NCBI GenBank assembly: GCA_030839105.1
Contig: JAUZEI010000545.1
Coordinates: forward strand, 1 to 13,557
Source: Actinomycetota bacterium
GTDB lineage: Bacteria; Actinomycetota; Acidimicrobiia; IMCC26256; PALSA-610
Direction of reading: 5' to 3'
DNA: 13,557 nt
Part shown: one piece after another, positions 1-6,817 of the stretch
How the letters are laid out: each line of letters begins with the position of its first letter
Position numbering within the stretch: the first letter of the stretch is position 1
The notes under the pieces: model-generated
What the model saw: only the letters and a program-made list of their open reading frames with translations
Database searches by the model: none
What the model was told of the DNA's origin: nothing
Made by a program: the position numbers and the translations under genes

Positions 1-2
1 CG

Positions 3-1103
3 CTCAACGCGGTCCTCGGGTTCGCGCAGATCCTCGACCTCGATGATCTGGACGAGAATCACCAGGAAGCGGTCGACCAGATCCTGCGAGGAGGGAAACA
101 TCTTCTCGGACTGATCAACGAAGTCCTGGATATCTCCCGGATCGAGAGCGGGGACCTCGCGCTCTCGTCAGAATCGGTTCAGGTCAGCGATGTCGTCAGC
201 GAGACCGTCGATCTCATCCGGCCCCTCGCGGAACAGCGCTCCATCACACTGCACGGCGAACGACATGCATGCTGGGGCAATCACGTCTTTGCCGACCGGC
301 AACGACTGAAGCAGATTCTCCTGAACCTCTTGTCCAACGCGGTCAAGTACAACCGGCTGCACGGCTCCGTCACCATTTTGTGCGAACACTCCGACCCGGC
401 GCGCCTTCGGATCAAGGTCGCGGACACCGGACCGGGCATCACCGACGAGCACGTCGGTCGACTGTTCGTGCCGTTCGAGCGCCTCGGCGCCGAGCGAACC
501 GACGTCGAAGGAACCGGGATCGGACTCGCCCTCTCGCGGCGGCTGGCCGAAGCGATGGGTGGCTCGCTCGGCGTCGAATCGGTGCCCGGGGAGGGCAGCG
601 TCTTCTGGGTCGAGCTCCCCGTCGTCGAGGGTCCCGTCGAGCGTTTCGAACGTGTGGCCGGCGGCAGGCTGCCCGACGCGGCCCCGATGATCGATGAGCG
701 GCACCGAACCCTGCTGTACATCGAGGACAACCTCGCGAACCTCAAACTCGTCCAACGCGTCGTCGCGCATCGAGAGGACGTCGAGATCATTCCCGCCATG
801 CAAGGAGGACTGGGCCTCGAGCTCGCCCGGCAACATCAGCCGGCACTCATCCTGCTCGATCTGCACCTCCCGGACATCCCAGGGGACCAGGTGCTCCAGG
901 AGTTGCGCCACAACCCTTTGACGGCTCCGATTCCCGTCGTGATCGTGAGCGCCGACGCGACGACCGGTCAGCGTCAACGTCTCCTCACCGCGGGCGCAAG
1001 CGCCTATCTCACCAAGCCCTACGAAGTGCAAGAGCTCCTTCGGGTGATCGACGAAGCCCTCGCGTCGTCAGCTGTTCAAGACCCGCGGCCGCCGAGCCCG
1101 TGA
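3..1103 (+). CDS. Hybrid sensor histidine kinase with C-terminal receiver domain (5' partial)
   Basis: This is the C-terminal part of a cytoplasmic phosphorelay kinase; the reading frame is open from the window edge. The first residues (LNAVLGFAQIL) are the sequence that normally follows the HELRTP H-box, so the phosphoacceptor histidine lies only a few codons outside the window. An HATPase_c domain follows, with an N box (LSNAVKYN, near 330-350), a G1 box (DTGPGI, from 423), an F box (FVPFERL) and a G2 box (GTGIGL, 510-527). A linker of about 30 residues leads to a receiver domain with the acidic pair ED (723-728), phosphoacceptor Asp (858-860), Ser (948-950) and Lys (1014-1016). All key residues are intact. 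The sensory region is not visible, so the stimulus is unknown. It probably works with the receiver gene 59 bp downstream. Family assignment is firm. Confidence 0.95.
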   Translation, partial: LNAVLGFAQILDLDDLDENHQEAVDQILRGGKHLLGLINEVLDISRIESGDLALSSESVQVSDVVSETVDLIRPLAEQRSITLHGERHACWGNHVFADRQRLKQILLNLLSNAVKYNRLHGSVTILCEHSDPARLRIKVADTGPGITDEHVGRLFVPFERLGAERTDVEGTGIGLALSRRLAEAMGGSLGVESVPGEGSVFWVELPVVEGPVERFERVAGGRLPDAAPMIDERHRTLLYIEDNLANLKLVQRVVAHREDVEIIPAMQGGLGLELARQHQPALILLDLHLPDIPGDQVLQELRHNPLTAPIPVVIVSADATTGQRQRLLTAGASAYLTKPYEVQELLRVIDEALASSAVQDPRPPSP

Positions 1104-1162
1104 GGGCACGGTTGCAACGATGCCGTGACGCCGCCGTGCTCGTCTGAGAGGGGAGGCGATGC

Positions 1163-1768
1163 GTGCGACTGACTCGGGCGACGGTACTGATCGTGGACGA
1201 CGAGGAGCGGTATCGCGACCTGATTGCGCGCATGCTTGCCGATCAGGGTGTGGCTGTCCGTGCCGTGTCCAGCACAGCTGATGCATACGCCGAACTGGCG
1301 TCCGGCACGATCGACCTCGTGCTCTGCGACGTGATGATGCCGGACGAGACGGGTCCCGAATTCCTGGCGCGCCTGCGGTCCGATGACCCGGACCTACCCG
1401 TCGTGATGGTCTCGGGAATCGCGAACACCAACATCGCACAGTCTGCAGTAGACCTCGGCGCCTACGGCTACATCACCAAACCCTTCACTGCCGCCCAGCT
1501 CGTCGTCACCGTCGCGAACGCGCTGCATCATCGCGAGCTGACGCGCGACAACCGGCTTACGAGGCAGCGCCTCGAGAGCGTTGGTGAGCTCACCGGCGTG
1601 ATCGCTCACGACCTGAACAACCTTCTCGGCGCCATTCTGAACTACGCGACCTTCGTCGCCGCCGCGGCGCCCGACAACGAGCAGGTCGGTGCGGATCTCG
1701 AGCAAATTCGCATCGCCGCCGAAAGCGCCGTCGAGCTCTCCAGGAGACTGGCGCGCATATCCGATTGA
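1163..1768 (+). CDS. Response regulator receiver fused to a histidine-kinase dimerisation segment, without ATPase domain
   Basis: This 201-residue protein starts at GTG 1163, with GGGAGG at 1151-1156 six bases upstream; an ATG at 1159 is in another frame. Residues 7-122 form a receiver domain with D12/D13, phosphoacceptor D56 in CDVMMP, S84 and K106 of the TKPF motif. Residues 135-200 resemble a HisKA segment of the AHDLNNLLGAI type, with candidate phosphoacceptor H149. In typical kinases of this type a catalytic ATPase domain of about 110-120 residues follows. Here translation stops after SRRLARISD, and no reading frame before the next gene encodes an ATPase domain. It may act as a phosphotransfer protein that takes phosphate from the upstream hybrid kinase (compare Spo0B or ChpT), or it may be a truncated kinase. 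The domain calls are firm; the role is inferred. Confidence 0.9.
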   Translation: MRLTRATVLIVDDEERYRDLIARMLADQGVAVRAVSSTADAYAELASGTIDLVLCDVMMPDETGPEFLARLRSDDPDLPVVMVSGIANTNIAQSAVDLGAYGYITKPFTAAQLVVTVANALHHRELTRDNRLTRQRLESVGELTGVIAHDLNNLLGAILNYATFVAAAAPDNEQVGADLEQIRIAAESAVELSRRLARISD

Positions 1769-1793
1769 CGCGGCGTCGTCGGGCGCGGACACC

Positions 1794-1904
1794 ATGCTCG
1801 TCGCCGTCGGGGTCGCGCTACTCACCGCGGCGCTCATCTTCTTCGTGCTGCGACCCGTTGCGGTCGCCGCGGCCGAGGAGTCGAGCGAGCTGAAGGCGGC
1901 CTGA
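1794..1904 (+). CDS. Possible small single-pass membrane protein
   Basis: This is a 36-residue reading frame beginning 25 bases after the receiver gene. Residues 2-20 are strongly hydrophobic (LVAVGVALLTAALIFFVL), followed by RPVAVAAA and an acidic tail, EESSELKAA. The shape suits a single transmembrane peptide with a short charged end. No good ribosome-binding site precedes the ATG, and the frame is open further upstream without an obvious better start. I do not recognise a family. The gene could be real and co-transcribed with the receiver gene, or it could be chance coding in GC-rich DNA. Confidence 0.35.
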   Translation: MLVAVGVALLTAALIFFVLRPVAVAAAEESSELKAA

Positions 1905-1920
1905 CAACACAGGGATCGCG

Positions 1921-2106
1921 CTAGAGGTCGAACCGGACCATGCCGTCGATCACCATCTGCGCGTAGCTGTGCACGCGGTATTGCAGCGACTCCGCCCGCT
2001 CCCGGAGTCGGCGGAGGGCTTCTTCCTCGTTGCAGCCGAGCTGCGACGCGACGACGCGGGCAGCCTCGACCGTGCGCGGTGACGGTGCGTAGCGCGTTGA
2101 GTTCAT
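1921..2106 (-). CDS. Stand-alone ANTAR domain protein
   Basis: The 61-residue product is essentially one ANTAR domain and little else. The signature is ASQLGCNEEEALRRLRERAESLQYRVHSYAQMVIDG at residues 20-55, matching the three-helix pattern in which ANTAR proteins bind paired hairpin loops in RNA and cause antitermination. It has no GAF or receiver input domain, which most ANTAR proteins carry, so a partner or simple abundance may control it. The start ATG at 2106 overlaps the stop of the upstream zinc-ribbon gene as ATGA, and there is no separate ribosome site, so translation is probably coupled. The gene converges on the signalling genes at 1163-1904. The ANTAR assignment is confident; its RNA targets are unknown. 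Confidence 0.85.
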   Translation of the reverse strand: MNSTRYAPSPRTVEAARVVASQLGCNEEEALRRLRERAESLQYRVHSYAQMVIDGMVRFDL

Positions 2107-2270
2107 CGGGAGGCCGTCGCGTGCTCGGGACAACGGTGAACCTCGGCGCCACCCTCGCGCATGACCCACCAGCGCGGTTCGCCGCTCGACGCGTTGTGTC
2201 CCGCCCGAACGACGTCGGGTGCGCAGACCTGCACGGGCTCGCCGCAGTGCGGGCACTCGATCACAGCCAT
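2103..2270 (-). CDS. Small zinc-ribbon-like protein upstream of ANTAR gene
   Basis: This 55-residue gene begins MAVIECPHCGEPVQVCAPD and ends near HRCPEHATASR. CPHCG at residues 6-10 is a typical zinc knuckle. C16 and the distal HRCPEH (C47, H50) could complete a metal site, although the pairing is not the standard four-cysteine ribbon. The start is well supported: GAGGAG lies six bases upstream on the minus strand (2276-2281 on the plus strand). Its stop codon overlaps the ANTAR start as ATGA, so the two are probably translated together. The product may act with the ANTAR protein, for example as a metal- or redox-responsive partner, but that is inference. I do not recognise a named family. 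Confidence 0.75.
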   Translation of the reverse strand: MAVIECPHCGEPVQVCAPDVVRAGHNASSGEPRWWVMREGGAEVHRCPEHATASR

Positions 2271-2275
2271 GATTG

Positions 2276-2281
2276 CTCCTC
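2276..2281 (-). promoter_or_regulatory. Ribosome-binding site of the zinc-ribbon gene
   Basis: GAGGAG on the minus strand, six bases before the ATG at 2270. It fixes the start of the small zinc-ribbon gene and supports that gene being real. Confidence 0.7.
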
Positions 2282-2283
2282 AC

Positions 2284-2497
2284 CGAGCGAGGAAGGACAC
2301 CGAACCGAAAGGTCGGACTCGATGCTCCGAACCACCGAAGCGCAATCCCGCTCTACGCATCGACCGTAGAACCGAGGCGCCAGGTACACATCCCGCGTTC
2401 GCGTGGAACAAAAACTCGTGTTGTACCGCGGTCGAGCGGGTAGCTACGGCGGAGCGACAGCATCCGCATCCGGTCCGACAAGGGAGGCGACTGCGCC
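2284..2497. other. Divergent intergenic region before the nitroreductase-aldehyde oxidoreductase operon
   Basis: This 214-base gap separates the leftward zinc-ribbon/ANTAR pair from the rightward oxidoreductase operon, so it should contain both promoters. It holds a spaced inverted repeat, GGTACA (2383-2388) and TGTACC (2422-2427), flanking an A-rich stretch (GGAACAAAAACTC), which is a possible regulator site. I see no convincing -35/-10 pair with correct spacing. No protein-coding signal stands out. Confidence 0.4.
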
Positions 2498-3013
2498 ATG
2501 AACGTCTTCGAGGCCATTGCGACACGACGCGACGTACGGCAGTACACGGACGACCCGATCAAACCCGACGACCTGGATCAGATCCTCGAAGCCGGTCGGC
2601 GGTCGCCTTCCTCTTCGAACGAACAGCGATGGGACTTCGTGGTCGTCACCGACCGTTCTGAGCTCCAGGATCTCTCGACGGTGTGGCAGGGCGCGAAGCA
2701 CGTGGCGTCGTCGGCGGCGACCGTCGCGCTGGTGGCGCCGGAGCCGGCCGACGAGGGCGGCCGCCTGTCGACGCACTACGACCTCGGTCAGACGACCATG
2801 TGCATGATGCTCGCCGCCGTCGAGCTCGGAATCGGGAGCGCCCACGCACACGTCGAGGACCAGAATCGGGCCCGCGAGATTCTCGGCTTTCCGGCCGATC
2901 TCACATGCCCGTGGATGGTCGCGTTCGGGTATCCGGCCGACCGACCGCTGCAGGTGATCCGCCATCCGAACCGGCGACCGCTCGAAGAAGTCGTGCATCG
3001 AGGCCGCTGGTGA
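2498..3013 (+). CDS. Nitroreductase-family flavoprotein
   Basis: The 171-residue product belongs to the FMN-dependent nitroreductase superfamily, which reduces nitro groups, quinones or related acceptors with NAD(P)H. The N-terminal motif ATRRDVRQYTDDPI (residues 7-20) and RRSPSSSNEQRWDFVVV (residues 34-50) are the usual FMN phosphate- and ring-binding regions. A later helix, THYDLGQTTMCMMLAAVELGIGSA, forms the dimer core. The length is near the short end of the family. AGGGAGG at 2481-2487 precedes the ATG by ten bases. Its TGA overlaps the GTG start of the [2Fe-2S] subunit, so it leads the aldehyde oxidoreductase operon. The substrate cannot be read from sequence. It may use the same pathway's compound or help recycle flavin electrons. 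Confidence 0.9.
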   Translation: MNVFEAIATRRDVRQYTDDPIKPDDLDQILEAGRRSPSSSNEQRWDFVVVTDRSELQDLSTVWQGAKHVASSAATVALVAPEPADEGGRLSTHYDLGQTTMCMMLAAVELGIGSAHAHVEDQNRAREILGFPADLTCPWMVAFGYPADRPLQVIRHPNRRPLEEVVHRGRW

Positions 3014-3513
3014 CGAAGGTCAGGCTGACCGTGAACGGGCAGCCGTGGACTGTCGACATCGATCCGCGCGTGACGGTGCTCGACCTTCTGCGCGAGCACC
3101 TCGGTCTTACCGGAGCGAAGAAGGGCTGCGACCGTGGGCAGTGCGGGGCTTGCACTGTGTTGCGCGACGGACGCCGGGTGAACAGCTGCCTGGTACTCGC
3201 GGTGAGCGCCGACGGTTCGGAGATCGTCAGTGTGGAAGGCCTGGCCGGCGACTCGGACCTGCATCCGTTGCAGCGGTCGTTCCTCGACCATGACGCGTAC
3301 CAATGCGGCTACTGCACGCCCGGTCAGCTGTGCTCGGCCGTCGGGGCTCTCGCCGAGTTGGAAGCGGGATGGCCGAGCGCTGTCACCGACAAGGGCTCGA
3401 CGCCCACGTTGGAGCCGGAAGAGATCCGTGAACGAATGAGCGGAAACCTGTGTCGGTGCGCGGCCTACGTGAACATCGTCGCCGCGGTGTACGAAGTCGG
3501 GCGCTCCGCGTGA
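3010..3513 (+). CDS. paoA: Aldehyde oxidoreductase [2Fe-2S] subunit, PaoA/YagT type
   Basis: This 167-residue small subunit of a xanthine oxidase-family enzyme carries electrons from the molybdenum centre to FAD. The N-terminal plant-type ferredoxin domain has C40, C45, C48 and C60 (GCDRGQCGACTV, then NSC). The C-terminal helical domain has C99, C102, C148 and C150 (QCGYCTPGQ and GNLCRC). All eight cluster ligands are present. The ERMSGNLCRCAAY ending and the overall length match E. coli PaoA (YagT) closely, except that the E. coli protein has a Tat export signal and this one starts directly with the ferredoxin fold, implying a cytoplasmic enzyme. The GTG start overlaps the nitroreductase stop (GTGA), and its own stop overlaps the next GTG. 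The symbol is by homology. Confidence 0.93.
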   Translation: MTKVRLTVNGQPWTVDIDPRVTVLDLLREHLGLTGAKKGCDRGQCGACTVLRDGRRVNSCLVLAVSADGSEIVSVEGLAGDSDLHPLQRSFLDHDAYQCGYCTPGQLCSAVGALAELEAGWPSAVTDKGSTPTLEPEEIRERMSGNLCRCAAYVNIVAAVYEVGRSA

Positions 3514-4511
3514 GGAAGTTCGAGTACCTCCGTCCCGAGGATCGCGCCCGCGCCGTCGACCTCGCCGCCAACCCCGACGTGAAGTTGCTCGGCGGCGGTA
3601 CGAACCTGATCGATCTGATGAAGATCGGCGTCGAGACTCCCGAGTTCCTCGTCGACACGACCCGGCTCGGCCTCGACGAGATCGAATCGAGAGCCGACGG
3701 CGGCCTACGGATCGGCGCGTCGGTACGGAACACGGATGTCGCGAGCGACGACCGCGTGCGTGAGCGTTTTCCCGTACTGTCAGCTGCGGTGCTCGCGGGC
3801 GCGTCGGGGCAGTTGCGGAACATGGCGACGGTCGGCGGCAATCTGCTGCAACGAACGCGCTGCGCTTATTTCCAGGACGTCACGAAAGCCTGTAACAAGC
3901 GGAAACCGGGGAGTGGGTGTCCCGCTCAGACCGGCGCGAACCGGGAGCTCGCGATCCTCGGAGGGTCCGAGCATTGCATTGCAACTCATCCCTCGGACAT
4001 GGCGGTGGCGCTGCGAGCGCTCGACGCGTCGGTGTTGATCGAGACGGAGAAGGGCGCCGAGACGATCCCGCTGGCCGACTTCTACCGCCTCCCCGGCGAA
4101 CGACCCGACATCGAGACGAACCTGCCGTACGGGTCCCTGATCGTGGCGATCGATATACCCGCGCCGCGCAACGGCGCGCGGTCGTCGTACGTGAAGGTGA
4201 GGGACCGGGCATCGTTCGGCTTCGCACTCGCGTCGGTCGCGGGTGTGCTGCGAGTCGCCGACGGACGCGTTGCCGAGGTGGCGCTGGCGTTGGGCGGCGT
4301 AGCTCCGCTCCCGTGGCGCGCGCGCGTGGCGGAAGCACAGCTCATGGGAGCGCCCGCCGAACCCGATCGCTTTCGTGCTGCCATCGATGCCGAGCTGGAG
4401 GCGGCGCAGCCGCGGCCCGAAAACGCGTTCAAGGTCACACTTGCCCGGCGCATCGTCGTGCGGGTGCTCAACGAACTTGCCGGCGCGACCCGGGAGGGGG
4501 AGGCGTCGTGA
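3510..4511 (+). CDS. paoB: Aldehyde oxidoreductase FAD-binding subunit with [4Fe-4S] cluster, PaoB/YagS type
   Basis: This 333-residue medium subunit belongs to the CO dehydrogenase/xanthine dehydrogenase FAD family. KLLGGGTNLIDLMKIG (residues 25-40) binds the FAD pyrophosphate, and ATVGGNL (residues 106-112) is the second FAD motif. An insertion, RCAYF...ACNKRKPGSGC, supplies C118, C128 and C137, with C156 in EHCIATHPSD as the likely fourth ligand. This is the extra [4Fe-4S] cluster known in PaoB and 4-hydroxybenzoyl-CoA reductase but missing from most family members. The CO_deh_flav_C domain follows from about residue 220. GTGA overlaps link it to both neighbours. The subunit should hand electrons to an acceptor other than NAD, by analogy with PaoABC; that last point is inference. 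Confidence 0.93.
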   Translation: MRKFEYLRPEDRARAVDLAANPDVKLLGGGTNLIDLMKIGVETPEFLVDTTRLGLDEIESRADGGLRIGASVRNTDVASDDRVRERFPVLSAAVLAGASGQLRNMATVGGNLLQRTRCAYFQDVTKACNKRKPGSGCPAQTGANRELAILGGSEHCIATHPSDMAVALRALDASVLIETEKGAETIPLADFYRLPGERPDIETNLPYGSLIVAIDIPAPRNGARSSYVKVRDRASFGFALASVAGVLRVADGRVAEVALALGGVAPLPWRARVAEAQLMGAPAEPDRFRAAIDAELEAAQPRPENAFKVTLARRIVVRVLNELAGATREGEAS

Positions 4512-6622
4512 CCGGTACCGCGCGGGCAGGCCCGACGACCGGGACCCCCGCGGCGATCGGTGCCCGGCTGGTTCGGATCGAGGGTCCCGACAAGGTCCGC
4601 GGCGCCGCACCGTACGCGTACGAATATCCCGTCGACGGGGTGACCTATTGCTGCGCCGTGGGTTCGACAGTCACGCGCGGGCGCGTGCGGTCGACCTCGG
4701 CCGACGCGATCCGACAGGTCCCCGGCGTCCTCGAGGTTCTCTGGCACGCCAACGCGCCGCGCCTCGCGACCGCCGACGGTTCCGAGCTCGCCGTCCTCCA
4801 ATCCGACCGCGTCGCGTACCGGCGCCAGATTGTCGCAGCAGTCGTCGCGGAGTCATTCGAGATCGCCACCGAGGCGGCCCGAATGCTCGAGATCGAATAC
4901 GACGACGAACCGTTCGCCGTCGAGCTGCGGGCCGACGATCCGGATCTCTACCGGCCCGACAAGGTGAATCCCAACTTTGCTACGGATACGGAGACGGGTG
5001 ACGTCGACGGTGCGCTGCGTTCCGCGACGTATGGCGTCGATCACACGTATCGCACGCCCGCCTATCACAACAACCCGATGGAGCCCCACGCGTCGATCGC
5101 CGTGTGGCACGGCGATGAGCTCACCGTGTTCGATTCGAACCAGGGTGCATCGCCGGTGCGCGCCCGGCTCGCCGAGCTCTTCGGCGTGCCGCCGGGATCG
5201 GTGCGGGTTGTCGCCGAACATGTCGGGGGCGGCTTCGGCGCGAAGGGCACGCCGCGTCCCGTCGTGGTGCTCACCGCGATGGCGGCACGCGTCGTCGGTC
5301 GCCCGGTGAAGATGGCGGCGACGCGCGAGCAGATGTTCGCCTTCGTCGGGTACCGAACTCCCACCATCCAGCGCGTCCGACTCGGCGCAGATGCCGACGG
5401 AAGGATCGTTGGGATCTCGCACGAAGTCGTCGAGCAGACCTCGACTATCGACGAGTTCGCCGAGCAGACCGCGGTCGCAACCCGGATGATGTACGCCGGT
5501 GCAAACCGGCGCACGACGCACCGGCTCCGCCGCCTCGACGTGCCCACACCGGCGTGGATGCGCGCGCCGGGCGAATGCCCGGGCATGTATGCGCTCGAGT
5601 CGGCGGTCGACGAGCTTGCGATCGCCTCCGGACTCGACCCCGTCGAGCTACGCCTGCGGAACGATCCGCAGACTGATCCCGAGACGGGTGCGCCCTTCAC
5701 GAGCCGCAACCTCGCGGCGTGCCTGCGAGACGGCTCCCGCTTGTTCGGTTGGACGCAGCGCCACGCCGAACCGCGCGTGCAGCGCGACGGTCGTTGGCTC
5801 GTCGGAACGGGTCTTGCGGCGTCGACCTATCCCGCGCGCGCCCGGGCTTCGAAGGCGACCGCGCGCGCGCGACGCGACGGCGGCTTCGACGTCGAGCTCT
5901 GTGCGGCCGACATCGGTACGGGCGCGCGTACCGCGCTCACTCAGATCGCCGCCGACGCGCTGGGGGTGGCCCCGGCAGTGGTTCGCCTACGCCTCGGCGA
6001 CACCAACTTCTCGGAAGCGCCTTTGGCGGGCGGCTCGATGGGCACGTCGTCGTGGGGTTGGGCGGTGACCCGCGCGTGTGAAGGGCTGCGGGCGCGTCTT
6101 GCCGAAGCCGACGGGTCGGTACCGGTCGACGGCCTGGCCGTCGAGGTCGACACCAAGGAGGAGATCGAACGCCGCGAGCAGCGACCTGCGCATGCCTTCG
6201 GCGCGCAGTTCGCCGAGGTGCGCGTCGACGAGGGGACGGGGGAGATTCGGGTCGCCCGTCTCCTCGGCGTGTTCGCGGTCGGGCGCATCGTGAATCCCAT
6301 GACCGCGCGCTCGCAGCTCATCGGCGGAATGACCATGGGCGTCTCGATGGCGTTGCTCGAGGCGAGCCTGCTCGATCGTGAGTACGGCGACTACCTGAAC
6401 CACGACCTCGCGCAATACGAAATCGCCACGTGTGCCGACGTGCCCAGGGTGGAAGCACACTGGATCGACGAGCGCGACGATTTCGTCAACCCCTTGGGGG
6501 CCAAGGGAGTCGGCGAGATCGGCATCGTCGGGACCGCCGCTGCCATCGCGAACGCGACCTACAACGCGACCGGCGTGCGCGTACGTGACCTGCCGATTCG
6601 CCTCGAGAAGCTGATCGGCTGA
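4508..6622 (+). CDS. paoC: Aldehyde oxidoreductase molybdenum-binding subunit, PaoC/YagR type
   Basis: This 704-residue catalytic subunit (E. coli PaoC is about 730) binds the molybdopterin cofactor and hydroxylates aldehydes to carboxylic acids using water. The N-terminal a/b hammerhead domain begins near IGARLVRIEGPDKVRGAAPY. The molybdenum domain contains HVGGGFGAKG, the substrate-pocket and cofactor motif RAPGECPGMYALESAVDELA, and the C-terminal GAKGVGEIG with the probable catalytic base E670 (codon 6515-6517). The family-wide Gln-rich cofactor loop is less obvious. It starts at GTG 4508, overlapping the paoB stop (GTGA), with a GGGGGAGG ribosome site just upstream. No paoD/XdhC-type cofactor-insertion chaperone follows within this window, so that function must be encoded elsewhere. 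A hairpin lies 46 bases beyond the stop. Confidence 0.94.
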   Translation: MTGTARAGPTTGTPAAIGARLVRIEGPDKVRGAAPYAYEYPVDGVTYCCAVGSTVTRGRVRSTSADAIRQVPGVLEVLWHANAPRLATADGSELAVLQSDRVAYRRQIVAAVVAESFEIATEAARMLEIEYDDEPFAVELRADDPDLYRPDKVNPNFATDTETGDVDGALRSATYGVDHTYRTPAYHNNPMEPHASIAVWHGDELTVFDSNQGASPVRARLAELFGVPPGSVRVVAEHVGGGFGAKGTPRPVVVLTAMAARVVGRPVKMAATREQMFAFVGYRTPTIQRVRLGADADGRIVGISHEVVEQTSTIDEFAEQTAVATRMMYAGANRRTTHRLRRLDVPTPAWMRAPGECPGMYALESAVDELAIASGLDPVELRLRNDPQTDPETGAPFTSRNLAACLRDGSRLFGWTQRHAEPRVQRDGRWLVGTGLAASTYPARARASKATARARRDGGFDVELCAADIGTGARTALTQIAADALGVAPAVVRLRLGDTNFSEAPLAGGSMGTSSWGWAVTRACEGLRARLAEADGSVPVDGLAVEVDTKEEIERREQRPAHAFGAQFAEVRVDEGTGEIRVARLLGVFAVGRIVNPMTARSQLIGGMTMGVSMALLEASLLDREYGDYLNHDLAQYEIATCADVPRVEAHWIDERDDFVNPLGAKGVGEIGIVGTAAAIANATYNATGVRVRDLPIRLEKLIG

Positions 6623-6667
6623 CTCGACCATTCGGTGTCGGACCGCTCACGCCCCGGCTCGCATTGA

Positions 6668-6687
6668 TCGTCCGCGCCGTCGGACGA
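6668..6687 (+). terminator. Hairpin after the aldehyde oxidoreductase operon
   Basis: TCGTCCG pairs perfectly with CGGACGA around a six-base loop, 46 bases after the paoC stop. It is placed where an operon end is expected. No T run follows on the plus strand (AGAAAA does), so it would be a weak or factor-assisted terminator, or simply an RNA 3'-end stabiliser. Confidence 0.45.
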
Positions 6688-6746
6688 AGAAAACCGGCAG
6701 TACGGTGCGCCATTGGCGTCCAGGTCGGTGCGATGTGAAACTCGTA

Positions 6747-6761
6747 GCGACATGAAGTCGC
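6747..6761. repeat. Small perfect hairpin upstream of the membrane protein gene
   Basis: GCGAC and GTCGC flank the five-base loop ATGAA, 57 bases before the start of the membrane protein gene. Twelve bases further on, TACGT occurs twice (around 6773-6786). These could be operator or 5' leader elements, but both are short enough to arise by chance. Confidence 0.25.
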
Positions 6762-6817
6762 CTCGGTGCCATACGTTGAAATACGTGCATCGGGCGACCC
6801 GAGCAAAGCAGCTGTGA

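Noticed and set aside
168..1031. Long minus-strand frame opposite the hybrid kinase
   Set aside because: It lies antisense to a gene with all kinase and receiver motifs intact. It is a GC-rich shadow with no recognisable domain.
1394..2152. Long minus-strand frame covering the receiver gene and part of the ANTAR gene
   Set aside because: The ANTAR and zinc-ribbon frames on the same strand have family motifs, a ribosome site and an ATGA junction. This frame has none.
2403..2427. SigH-like promoter (GGAAC with GTT) before the nitroreductase
   Set aside because: Only ten bases separate the two boxes instead of about 17-18.
2683..3009. Extending the [2Fe-2S] subunit upstream as an exported or fused form
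   Set aside because: The upstream residues overlap the nitroreductase, are arginine-rich without a twin-arginine signal and hydrophobic core, and the GTG at 3010 matches the family start.
3917..4507. Extending the molybdenum subunit upstream into paoB
   Set aside because: The open frame there is arginine-rich noise. The GTG at 4508 has a ribosome site, overlaps the paoB stop and begins at the normal N-terminus of the family.
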